A DNA stretch of 11,664 nucleotides, from NCBI GenBank assembly GCA_020425885.1, contig JAGQRA010000239.1, positions 1-11,664 on the forward strand, in the 5' to 3' direction. Positions 1-6,792 of the stretch are shown one piece after another. Within the stretch, counting starts at the first letter, position 1. Every line of letters begins with the position of its first letter. Both the position numbers and the translations under genes were made by a program. A model generated the notes under the pieces. It was given only the letters and a program-made list of their open reading frames with translations, did not search any database and was not told where the DNA came from. This DNA is from Planctomycetota bacterium. Lineage in GTDB: Bacteria > Planctomycetota > UBA1135 > UBA2386.

Positions 1-2
1 CG

Positions 3-2660
3 TGGCCCCGCCCGACCGGGGACGGCACCGGCGTCGAGTGGATGCGCGTCACCGCGGCCACCGGCGAGATGCGGCCCCTCTTCGACGCCGACGCCATGCG
101 CGCCGCCTTCGCGGCCCTGCCGGGCATCAGCGCCGACGATGCGCGGCGGCTGCCGTCGGACCGGGGCCTGCAGATGAACCCCGCGCACACGGCGGCGCTC
201 GTCTACCTCGGCAACGACCTCTACCACTACCAGTTCGACGACAGCAGGGTCGTCCGGCTGACGTCGACGCCGCAGCCGGAGGAGCAGTACGCCTTCAGTC
301 CGGACGGGAAGCTCGTGTCGTTCGTGCGCGACAACGACCTCGTCGCGCTGCAGATCCGGGAAGGCAAGCAGTGGAACATCACCAGCGACGGCAGCGAGGA
401 GATGCTGCACGGCGTGCTGGACTGGGTCTACCAGGAGGAGGTCTACGGCCGCGGCGACTTCCAGGGCCATTGGTGGAGCCCGAATTCCGACATGGTCGCG
501 TTCCTGTCGCTCGACGAGTCGGCGGTGCGTGAGTTCACGGTGGTCAATCACGTGCCGGCCGGTTACCTCGATGCGGAACGCTCGGTCGAGAGCGAGGTCA
601 CCAACTACCCCAAGGCCGGGGATCCCAACCCGACGGCGCGGATGTCGATCGCCCACCCGAAGGAGCAGAAGGTCGTCGCCGTCGACCTGTCGCGCTTCCC
701 CGACGACGTCCTCGTCGTGCGCGTCGACTGGACGCCGGCCGGCGACACGCTGCTGCTGACGTTGCAGGACCGCATCCAGACCTGGGCCGAACTGTGTGCC
801 TGTGATCCGGCGACCGGCAAGGTGACGACCTGGATCCGCGAGGAGAGCCCGACCTGGGTCAACCGCCCCGATTCGCCGCGCTGGCTCGCCGATGGCTCCT
901 TCCTGTGGCTGTCCGAGCGCACCGGCTTCATGCATGTCTATCACTACGCCAGCGGCGGCAAGCTGCTGCACACCGCCTCCACCGGCGATTGGCAGGTGCG
1001 CAGCATCGTGCGCGTCGACGAGGCCAGGGAGCTGATCTGGTTCGAGGGCACCAAGGATGGCGCCACCGGTCGGCATCTCTATCGCACGGCATTCGACGGC
1101 AGCGGCCTGGTCTGCCTCACCCCGGGGATCGGTTCGCACGGCTACGAGTTCAACGCGGCGGCGACGTACCTGATCGACCGGTGGTCGGCGATGGATCGGC
1201 CGACGACCGTCATCGTACGCAACGGCGAGACCGGCGAGGTCGTCAAGGAGATCGGTCAGGCCGACCGCGGCGACGGCGAGGGCAAGTATGCATTCAGCGA
1301 ACGCCAGCGCCTCACGGTGAAGGCGCGCGACGGCTACGAACTCGACGCCAGCGTGGTGTTGCCGATCGGCTGGCAGCAGGGGCACCGCTACCCGGTCTAC
1401 CTGCCGACCTACTCCGGGCCCGATGCGCCGTCGGTGCGCGACAACTGGAGCCCATCGACCTACGACCAGTTCCTCGCCCAGGAGGGCTTCATCGTCCTGC
1501 AATGCAACGTGCGCTCGGCCAGCGGTCGCGGCCAGCAGCACATCGGGGCCTGCTACCGGCAGCTCGGCATCCAGGAGCTGAAGGACCTGGAGGACGCAGT
1601 CGATCATGTCTGCGATCAATTCGGCGGCGACCCGGCGCGGGTCGCCATCAGCGGTTGGAGCTACGGCGGCTTCATGACCGCGTTCGCGCTGACCCACAGC
1701 AAGAGGTTCGCCCTCGGTCTGGCCGGCGCCGGGGTCTACGACTGGCGCCTCTACGACACGATCTACACCGAGCGCTACATGAGCACCCCGCTCGAGAACA
1801 AGGCCGGCTACGACGCGACCTCGGTGATCAAGGCGGCCGGCGATCTGCACGGTCACCTCGTGCTGCTGCACGGCACGATGGACGACAACGTCCACATGCA
1901 GAACACCATGCAGCTGTTGTGGGCGCTGCAGTCGGCCGGCAAGCAGGACTTCGAGCTGATGGTCTATCCGCGTTCGCGACACGGGCTGGCGCGCGAGGTC
2001 TCGGCCCACAGCCGCGAGTTCCAGTGGCGGCGGCTGCACGACCTGCTCAATCCGGTGGCGCTGTGGAACGGCCGCGACCTCTCCGGCTGGCACGCCGACG
2101 TGCCGGAGTCGGACGACGGCAAGGCGGTCGCGCCGTCGTTCTCGGTGCAGGACGGCATGCTGGTCAGCAACGGCAGGCCCGAGGGCCATCTGATCACCGA
2201 CGCGAGCTACTCCGACTACCGCCTCACCGTCGACTGGCGCTGGCCGGGTGAGCCCGGCAACTGTGGCGTGCTGGTGCACAGCTCGACGCCGCGGCGGCTC
2301 TACGGCATGTTCCCGCAGTCCATCGAATGCCAGCTGCACGTCGGCAACGCCGGTGACTTCTGGTGCATCGGCGAGGACATCACGGTGCCGGACATGGAGG
2401 TGCGGCGCGGGCCGCCGGCGGAATGGGGCGTCGACGGCAAGAAGCGGCGCCGCATCGTGAACCTGACCGATGACAGCGAGCACAAGCCCGGCGAATGGAA
2501 CACGATGGTCATCGAGTGCCGCGGCCGCGAGGTGAAGATCTGGGTCAATGGGGACCTCGTCAACCACGGCACCGACTGCACCGCCGACCACGGCCAGATC
2601 GCGATCCAGGCCGAAGGCGCGGTCTGCGAGTTCCGCAAGGTCGAGCTGGTGCGGCTCTGA
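3..2660 (+). CDS. S9B (DPP-IV-like) serine peptidase fused to a C-terminal DUF1080 domain, 5'-partial
   Basis: This is a prolyl-oligopeptidase-family exopeptidase of the dipeptidyl-peptidase IV type, which removes N-terminal dipeptides, probably outside the cytoplasm. The frame is open from base 3, so the true start and any signal peptide lie upstream; residue numbers here count from the ATG at 42. Residues about 1-430 form the DPPIV_N beta-propeller and include DWVYQEEVY, whose Glu132-Glu133 match the pair that holds the substrate amino terminus. The hydrolase domain follows (about 455-665). It has Tyr457 in YSGP (oxyanion tyrosine), nucleophile Ser540 in GWSYGGFM, Asp614 in HGTMDDNVH and His647 in SRHGL, so the triad is complete. 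Residues 672-872 are a DUF1080 / 3-keto-disaccharide hydrolase-like (laminin-G-fold) domain, beginning WNGRDLSGW and containing GNAGDFWCIG. The peptidase call is very secure. The role of the fused domain, either sugar binding or hydrolysis, is inference. Confidence 0.93.
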   Translation, partial: WPRPTGDGTGVEWMRVTAATGEMRPLFDADAMRAAFAALPGISADDARRLPSDRGLQMNPAHTAALVYLGNDLYHYQFDDSRVVRLTSTPQPEEQYAFSPDGKLVSFVRDNDLVALQIREGKQWNITSDGSEEMLHGVLDWVYQEEVYGRGDFQGHWWSPNSDMVAFLSLDESAVREFTVVNHVPAGYLDAERSVESEVTNYPKAGDPNPTARMSIAHPKEQKVVAVDLSRFPDDVLVVRVDWTPAGDTLLLTLQDRIQTWAELCACDPATGKVTTWIREESPTWVNRPDSPRWLADGSFLWLSERTGFMHVYHYASGGKLLHTASTGDWQVRSIVRVDEARELIWFEGTKDGATGRHLYRTAFDGSGLVCLTPGIGSHGYEFNAAATYLIDRWSAMDRPTTVIVRNGETGEVVKEIGQADRGDGEGKYAFSERQRLTVKARDGYELDASVVLPIGWQQGHRYPVYLPTYSGPDAPSVRDNWSPSTYDQFLAQEGFIVLQCNVRSASGRGQQHIGACYRQLGIQELKDLEDAVDHVCDQFGGDPARVAISGWSYGGFMTAFALTHSKRFALGLAGAGVYDWRLYDTIYTERYMSTPLENKAGYDATSVIKAAGDLHGHLVLLHGTMDDNVHMQNTMQLLWALQSAGKQDFELMVYPRSRHGLAREVSAHSREFQWRRLHDLLNPVALWNGRDLSGWHADVPESDDGKAVAPSFSVQDGMLVSNGRPEGHLITDASYSDYRLTVDWRWPGEPGNCGVLVHSSTPRRLYGMFPQSIECQLHVGNAGDFWCIGEDITVPDMEVRRGPPAEWGVDGKKRRRIVNLTDDSEHKPGEWNTMVIECRGREVKIWVNGDLVNHGTDCTADHGQIAIQAEGAVCEFRKVELVRL

Positions 2661-2670
2661 TTCATAAAGC

Positions 2671-2737
2671 GCCGCAACGCGGCACGGCGTCGACGAGGAT
2701 GCGCGTGCATCCGGCGCCGCTGCGGCGTTTCCTTGGG
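2671..2737 (+). terminator. Tandem hairpins after the peptidase gene, possible terminator
   Basis: Three perfect short inverted repeats lie 10 bases after the stop codon. They are GCCGC/GCGGC (2671-2683, 3-base loop), GGATGC/GCATCC (2697-2712, 4-base loop) and CGCCG/CGGCG (2715-2727, 3-base loop). The last is followed on the plus strand by TTTCCTT, a weak T-tract. The genes on either side converge, so a terminator is expected here. The stems are short, and such repeats arise easily in G+C-rich DNA. Confidence 0.3.
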
Positions 2738-2787
2738 ATCCGCTCGGCGATGATCCGCCCGACGATAGTTCGCCGGTCCGCGACGGG

Positions 2788-3267
2788 TCAGACCGCGGAC
2801 GGTTGATCGCTCATGCGGCGCGCGCTCCAGCTGCCGTTGCCGCTGCCGAGTTCGCGGCCGTCGGCGGTTCGGCCCCAGGGCACGATGCGCCAGGTGCCGG
2901 CGACGGACTGGCCGTGCTCGTCGAGGGTGCCCGCATAGTGGATGCGATGCGGCGGCATGCCGTCCGGCAGGGCGATGCCGAACTCCTCCTCGAGGAACTG
3001 TCGTTGCTCGACCATATTGCCGTCCGCGTCGGTGACGTAGCCCTTCGGCATCGTCTTCAGGAACTCGAGCTGGCGGCCCTTGCGCTGGCCGACGATGCGG
3101 CCGCGCTCGGGCTGGCCGCCGCGCGAGGCGTCGTCGCGGACGTAGCCGACGACGCGCAGTCGCCAGGACTCGGTCAGGCTCATCGTGAACGGCACGCTCG
3201 TGGCAGCCAGCTGATCGTAGCTCTGGCCGTAGGTGTACTGGCCGACCCAGGTGCCGGTCAGCTTCAC
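2788..3267 (-). CDS. Uncharacterised 159-residue protein, probably beta-rich, last gene of the molybdenum hydroxylase operon
   Basis: I do not recognise this family. The GTG start at 3267-3265 overlaps the TGA of the preceding cysteine-rich gene in the four bases GTGA, the classic arrangement for translational coupling. No strong Shine-Dalgarno precedes it. The frame runs further upstream to 3465, but that extension is an arginine/proline-rich shadow of the cysteine-rich gene and was excluded. The protein opens KLTGTWVGQYTYG and later has FTMSLTE, LRVVGYVRDD, GRIVGQRKGRQLEFLK, HRIHYAGTLDEHG and VAGTWRIVPWG. These alternating strand-like segments, framed by GTW near both ends, suggest a small lipocalin-like or avidin-like beta-barrel, which is inference. 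There is no signal peptide, no transmembrane segment and no cysteine. Given its place it may act as an accessory factor for the oxidoreductase, or bind a related small ligand. Confidence 0.8.
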   Translation of the reverse strand: MKLTGTWVGQYTYGQSYDQLAATSVPFTMSLTESWRLRVVGYVRDDASRGGQPERGRIVGQRKGRQLEFLKTMPKGYVTDADGNMVEQRQFLEEEFGIALPDGMPPHRIHYAGTLDEHGQSVAGTWRIVPWGRTADGRELGSGNGSWSARRMSDQPSAV

Positions 3268-3512
3268 GGCACTCTGGTCTGCGGACCTTCGTGGCACTCC
3301 CGGCCCGGCACGCAGTCCTTGGGGTGGACGAGCTCGTCGTCGGGGCCGATGCAGTTGCAGGTCCGGGCGCACCAGTAGTAGCCGTCGCCGGGCCATTCGC
3401 GGTCGTCGTAGATGGCCTCGTCGAGACCGTGCGTCAGCAGGTGCTTCATCATCATCGACGGGCACAGCCCCGCCGGCATCAGGTCCGCATGCGTCTTGTG
3501 TGGTCGGTTCAT
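3264..3512 (-). CDS. Uncharacterised 82-residue six-cysteine protein in the molybdenum hydroxylase operon
   Basis: I do not recognise this family. The cysteines are Cys17 (in GLCPS), Cys48, Cys52, Cys54, Cys67 and Cys73. The core reads YYWCARTCNC, then a gap of 12 residues, then CVPGREC. The dense CxxxCxC core plus a CxxxxxC pair suggests metal or iron-sulfur binding, or a disulfide-knotted fold. The N-terminal part (SMMMKHLLTHGLDEAIYD) looks helical and there is no signal peptide, so a cytoplasmic, thiol- or metal-based role is more likely than secretion. The ATG is four bases from the FAD subunit's stop codon and is served by a near-perfect Shine-Dalgarno that contains that stop. Its own TGA overlaps the GTG of the next gene. 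The firm translation signals and tight junctions show it is a real gene of the operon. Possible roles are electron transfer, cluster or cofactor insertion, or quality control, none demonstrated. Confidence 0.83.
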   Translation of the reverse strand: MNRPHKTHADLMPAGLCPSMMMKHLLTHGLDEAIYDDREWPGDGYYWCARTCNCIGPDDELVHPKDCVPGRECHEGPQTRVP

Positions 3513-3516
3513 GGCA

Positions 3517-3524
3517 TCACCTCC
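3517..3524 (-). promoter_or_regulatory. Shine-Dalgarno for the six-cysteine gene, containing the FAD-subunit stop
   Basis: Read on the minus strand, these bases are GGAGGTGA, an eight-base match to the 16S rRNA tail. The last three are the TGA that ends the FAD subunit. Four bases then separate it from the ATG at 3512. This fixes the start of the cysteine-rich gene and implies efficient re-initiation by ribosomes leaving the FAD-subunit gene. Confidence 0.8.
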
Positions 3525-4527
3525 CGGCCTTCGGGCTCAGCGCCGCATGCAGGGCCTCGCGAACGATCGCCTTGCCAACCGGCACCTTGTAGGCATTGTG
3601 GCTGAGCGGCACGGCGTCGGCGAAGGCCGCCTCGGCGTCGCGCCGGAACAGCTCGTCGCCGGGCTGCTGGCCGACCAGCAAGGCCGCGGCCTTGTCGTGT
3701 TGCACGGGCACCGGCGCGACCGCGCCGAGCACGAGCCGGGCCGCGCGGATGATGCCGCCGTCGATCTCGAGCCGCACCGCGCAAGCGGTGGTCGCCCAGT
3801 CGAAGCTCAGTTTCTCGCGGCTCTCGGAGTACCACGAACGGCCGGCCGCGGGCTGCTTCGGCACGTGGATAGCGGTGACGATCTCGCCCGGCAGCAGCGT
3901 GTGCTCGGCGGCCTCGGCCTTCGGCGTCGTCGGGAACAGGTCGCCGAGCTTGCGGCGCTCTTCCCGCTTGCCGGCGGGGCCGGCGATGCGCGTCGAGTAC
4001 TCGGCATCGAGCGCGAGCAGCGCCGGCGCCAGGTTGCTCGGATGCACGCGGGCGCAGTCGACGTAGCCCATGACGGAGTGGTAGCGGTTGTCGCCGTTCA
4101 TCGCCAGGCACACCGGGCCGCGGCCGCCGTGCAGGCAATGATGCGCCTCGCTGCGCACGTACCAGCAGCGGGTGAACTGCAGCAGGTTGCCGGCAACCGT
4201 GGCGCGGTTGCGGATCAGCGGCGTCGCCGTGATCGCCGCGGCCTCGCGCAGGCCGGCCAGCGCCGGTGTGGCCAGGGCCTCGTGCTCGGCGAGCTGCGTC
4301 AGCGTCGTCATCGCGCCGATGCTGAGCCCGCCGTCGGCCTCGACCGTGACGCCGGCCAGCTCCCGCCCGAGCGGCAGCAGGTTGACGACCTCCTTCGGCG
4401 TGACGAGGCGCTCCTTCATCCGATCGACGAGGTCGAGGCCGGCGGCCTTGACGATGGTGTCGGGTCGGGCGGCGGCGGCGGCGGCTTCCTGCAGGGAATG
4501 GGGGATGACGTAGGTGAACTCTCGCAT
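3517..4527 (-). CDS. Molybdenum hydroxylase FAD-binding subunit with [4Fe-4S]-type cysteines (CoxM/PaoB-like)
   Basis: This is the medium, FAD-binding subunit of a xanthine-dehydrogenase-family enzyme (336 residues), passing electrons from the FeS subunit to an outside acceptor. FAD-contact segments are seen at about 27-38 (KAAGLDLVDRMK) and 105-117 (IRNRATVAGNLLQ). The C-terminal end has NAYKVPVGKAIVREAL, typical of the CO dehydrogenase flavoprotein C-terminal domain. Cys121, Cys131, Cys140 and Cys158 lie in the insert starting FTRCWYVRSEAHHC and ending in DCARVHPSNLAPAL. That is the pattern of the subfamily, including E. coli PaoB, which carries an extra [4Fe-4S] cluster. The first FAD motif is AAGLDL instead of the usual GGT(D/N)L, a notable deviation. 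The ATG sits three bases after the catalytic subunit's stop and six bases after AAGGAG. Confidence 0.92.
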   Translation of the reverse strand: MREFTYVIPHSLQEAAAAAARPDTIVKAAGLDLVDRMKERLVTPKEVVNLLPLGRELAGVTVEADGGLSIGAMTTLTQLAEHEALATPALAGLREAAAITATPLIRNRATVAGNLLQFTRCWYVRSEAHHCLHGGRGPVCLAMNGDNRYHSVMGYVDCARVHPSNLAPALLALDAEYSTRIAGPAGKREERRKLGDLFPTTPKAEAAEHTLLPGEIVTAIHVPKQPAAGRSWYSESREKLSFDWATTACAVRLEIDGGIIRAARLVLGAVAPVPVQHDKAAALLVGQQPGDELFRRDAEAAFADAVPLSHNAYKVPVGKAIVREALHAALSPKAGR

Positions 4528-4530
4528 CGC

Positions 4531-6792
4531 TCACTCCTTGCTGGCCAGGGCGGCCAGGACCTTGTCGGGGCTGATGGGCAGGTGCCGGACCGGGACACCG
4601 AGCGCGTGGAACACCGCGTTGGCGATCGCCGCCGGTGCCGCCACCGAAGGCGGCTCACCGAGCCCGACGGCGCCGACGTTGGTGTGACCGTTGGCGATCG
4701 ACATCATCACGCAGTCGAGCTCCGGCAGATCTTTCGGGCCGGCGATCTTGTAGCGCAGGAAGTCGCCGTTCAGCATGCGGCCGCTCTTCTGGTCCATGAT
4801 CCGTTGCTCGTGCAGGGCGAAGCTGACGCCCTGGATCATGGCGCCGAGCACCTGGCTCTCGGCCTGCTTCTTGGCGATGACGAGGCCGCAGTCCTGCACG
4901 CCGAGCATGCGCACGACGCGCACGATGCCGGTCCAGGAGTCGATCTCGACTTCGGCGAACTGACAGCCGCAGACGCCGTCGTGGAACGGGTCGCTCTTGT
5001 AGTTGGGGAAGCGTTCGCCGCGGGCCTCGATCGGGTTCGGGCCGATCAGCTTGCAGGCGTCGGACCACGACAGCTGGGCGGTGCCGCTGCCGAGCCTGCC
5101 GTCCTTGCAGACGACCTCGGACTCGGGCACGCCGAGGTGTTGGGCAACCAGGCCGAGGAGCTGCGCCTTGGCGAGGAACGCGGCGTGACGGAACACTGGC
5201 GCCAGGCTCGGTGTCGACGTGCTGCCGCCGGCTCCCGGGCCCGATGGGTCGGAGGTGTGGCCGCTCGTGGCCTTGACGAGGGCGGTGTCGATGCCGAGCT
5301 CCTCGGCGGTCAGCACCGCCATCACCGTCTTGAGGCCGGTGCCGACGTCCTGGGCGCCGCTGCGCGATTCGACGCGGCCGTTCTGGTGGATGCGGCAGAT
5401 CGCACCGTGGGGCGGTCGGCCGTGGCCGCCCATGCCGCCCCAACGCGCGCTCGCCAGCCCGACGCCGCGCCGCAGCCGCGCGCCCTTCGCGTTCTCACGC
5501 CCGCGCGCCTTCTGCCAGCCGAAGCGGGCAGCGCCGAAGCGCCACTGATCGCAGCGCGTCTGATCGGCGTCGTTGAGCAGCCGGAACTCGAGCGGATCCA
5601 GCCCGGCCTTCTTGGCCAGTTCGTCGAGGAACAGCTCGGCGCCGAAGAACCCCTGCGGGTGACCCGGAGCCCGCATCGGCCGCGCCGGGTCGGTGTCGGC
5701 GGCGATGTCCTTGTGCTGGCGCCGAACCTTCGCGCCCGAGGTGTACGAGGTCGGCGCCGCGACGCCGCCGCCGCGACCGGTGAAGCCGGGGCCGCCGAAG
5801 CTGCGCCAGTCCCACGCCGTGATCTTGCCGTTGGCGTCGGTGCCGGCGCGGACCTGCATCAGGGCGGCCGGGCGGTTGCCGGTCGTGGTGTGTTCTTCGA
5901 AACGATCGAGCATCAGCTTGACCGGCGCCTTGGCGGCGCGGGCGAGCAGGGCCACGGCGAGCCCTTCGACGCCGGCGTTGAACTTGCTGCCGAAACCGCC
6001 GCCGACGAACTCGGCGTGAATCGTGACCGACGCATCGATGCCCTGGCCCTGCAGCGCGCGGGTCAGCTCGTTGCGGCAGCCGAAGGTCGCCTGCGTGCTG
6101 AGCCAGACGTCGAGGTCGTCACCGTCCCATTTGGCCACGCCACCATGGGTCTCCCGCGAACTGTGGGTCTGGACCTCGGTACGGTAGGTGGCGTCGTGGC
6201 TCTGCGCGGCGGTCTGCAGCGCCTGGTCGACGCCGTCGTCGGCCGGCCACGGCTCGTCGATGTGGCCTTTGGCATCGAGCAGCGGCGCGTCGGGGGACTG
6301 CAGGTAGTCGACGGTGTGCTCCTGGCGATCGAACGCGGCGCGGATCCGCTCGATCGCGTCGCGCACGAGGTCGAGGTTCTTGCCGGCGACCGCTGCCAGC
6401 GCGTCGCCGACGAACCTGATCTTGTCGCCGACCCGCTTCAACGGCACGACCGCGCTGATGCCGGGCATGCCCTCGGCCTCGCTGAGCTCGAGCGTGGTCA
6501 GCACGCCGCGGGCGATCGGCGCGCGCAGGATCATCGCCTGCTGCAGGCCCGGGAACGTCATGTCGTAGGCATAGCGGGCCCGGCCGCTGGCCTTGGCCAC
6601 GCCGTCGACGCGTTCGATGTCGGTGCCGACGACCCGGTGGCTGGTGTCGACGTCCCACGGCGGCGCGTCGCGATCCGGGACCGGGACCGTCCGCTTCTCG
6701 ATGCGGTCGGGCTGGCCGCCGAGGCCCTTGTAGCCGACGGCGATCTCGACCTCGCCGGCGCGCGTGCCGGGCTGCGGTTGTCGGCTGCTCAT
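4531..6792 (-). CDS. Molybdenum hydroxylase catalytic (molybdopterin-binding) subunit, xanthine dehydrogenase family (PaoC/CoxL-like)
   Basis: This large subunit (753 residues) carries the molybdenum cofactor and hydroxylates the substrate, probably an aldehyde or N-heterocycle. An Ald_Xan_dh_C hammerhead domain spans about 53-175 (RVVGTDIERVDGVAKASGRA). The cofactor-binding domains follow, with VQTHSSRETHGG (about 207-218), GGGFGSK (264-270), MRAPGHPQG (373-381) and SGAQDVGTGLKT further on. The catalytic glutamate is Glu713 in GLGEPPS near the C terminus. Length and motifs indicate an intact enzyme. It has no signal peptide, so it probably crosses the membrane folded, together with the Tat-tagged small subunit. 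The ATG overlaps the small subunit's TGA as ATGA. The frame extends upstream to 6975, but that part is a shadow of the small-subunit gene. The order FeS-Mo-FAD differs from the FeS-FAD-Mo order of E. coli paoABC. Substrate is unknown. Confidence 0.95.
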   Translation of the reverse strand: MSSRQPQPGTRAGEVEIAVGYKGLGGQPDRIEKRTVPVPDRDAPPWDVDTSHRVVGTDIERVDGVAKASGRARYAYDMTFPGLQQAMILRAPIARGVLTTLELSEAEGMPGISAVVPLKRVGDKIRFVGDALAAVAGKNLDLVRDAIERIRAAFDRQEHTVDYLQSPDAPLLDAKGHIDEPWPADDGVDQALQTAAQSHDATYRTEVQTHSSRETHGGVAKWDGDDLDVWLSTQATFGCRNELTRALQGQGIDASVTIHAEFVGGGFGSKFNAGVEGLAVALLARAAKAPVKLMLDRFEEHTTTGNRPAALMQVRAGTDANGKITAWDWRSFGGPGFTGRGGGVAAPTSYTSGAKVRRQHKDIAADTDPARPMRAPGHPQGFFGAELFLDELAKKAGLDPLEFRLLNDADQTRCDQWRFGAARFGWQKARGRENAKGARLRRGVGLASARWGGMGGHGRPPHGAICRIHQNGRVESRSGAQDVGTGLKTVMAVLTAEELGIDTALVKATSGHTSDPSGPGAGGSTSTPSLAPVFRHAAFLAKAQLLGLVAQHLGVPESEVVCKDGRLGSGTAQLSWSDACKLIGPNPIEARGERFPNYKSDPFHDGVCGCQFAEVEIDSWTGIVRVVRMLGVQDCGLVIAKKQAESQVLGAMIQGVSFALHEQRIMDQKSGRMLNGDFLRYKIAGPKDLPELDCVMMSIANGHTNVGAVGLGEPPSVAAPAAIANAVFHALGVPVRHLPISPDKVLAALASKE
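4534..4539 (-). promoter_or_regulatory. Shine-Dalgarno for the FAD-subunit gene
   Basis: Read on the minus strand, these bases are AAGGAG, which encode the final Lys-Glu of the catalytic subunit. They lie six bases before the FAD-subunit ATG, fixing that start and linking the two genes. Confidence 0.7.

Noticed and set aside
3268..3465. Longer version of the 159-residue protein starting at 3465
   Set aside because: The extra 66 residues are Arg/Pro-rich out-of-frame reading of the six-cysteine gene, and the GTGA junction gives a better start.
3509..3517. A three-codon ATG-CCA-TGA frame inside the junction before the six-cysteine gene
   Set aside because: It arises by chance from the overlap of the stop codon with the ribosome-binding site; there is nothing to suggest a functional minigene.
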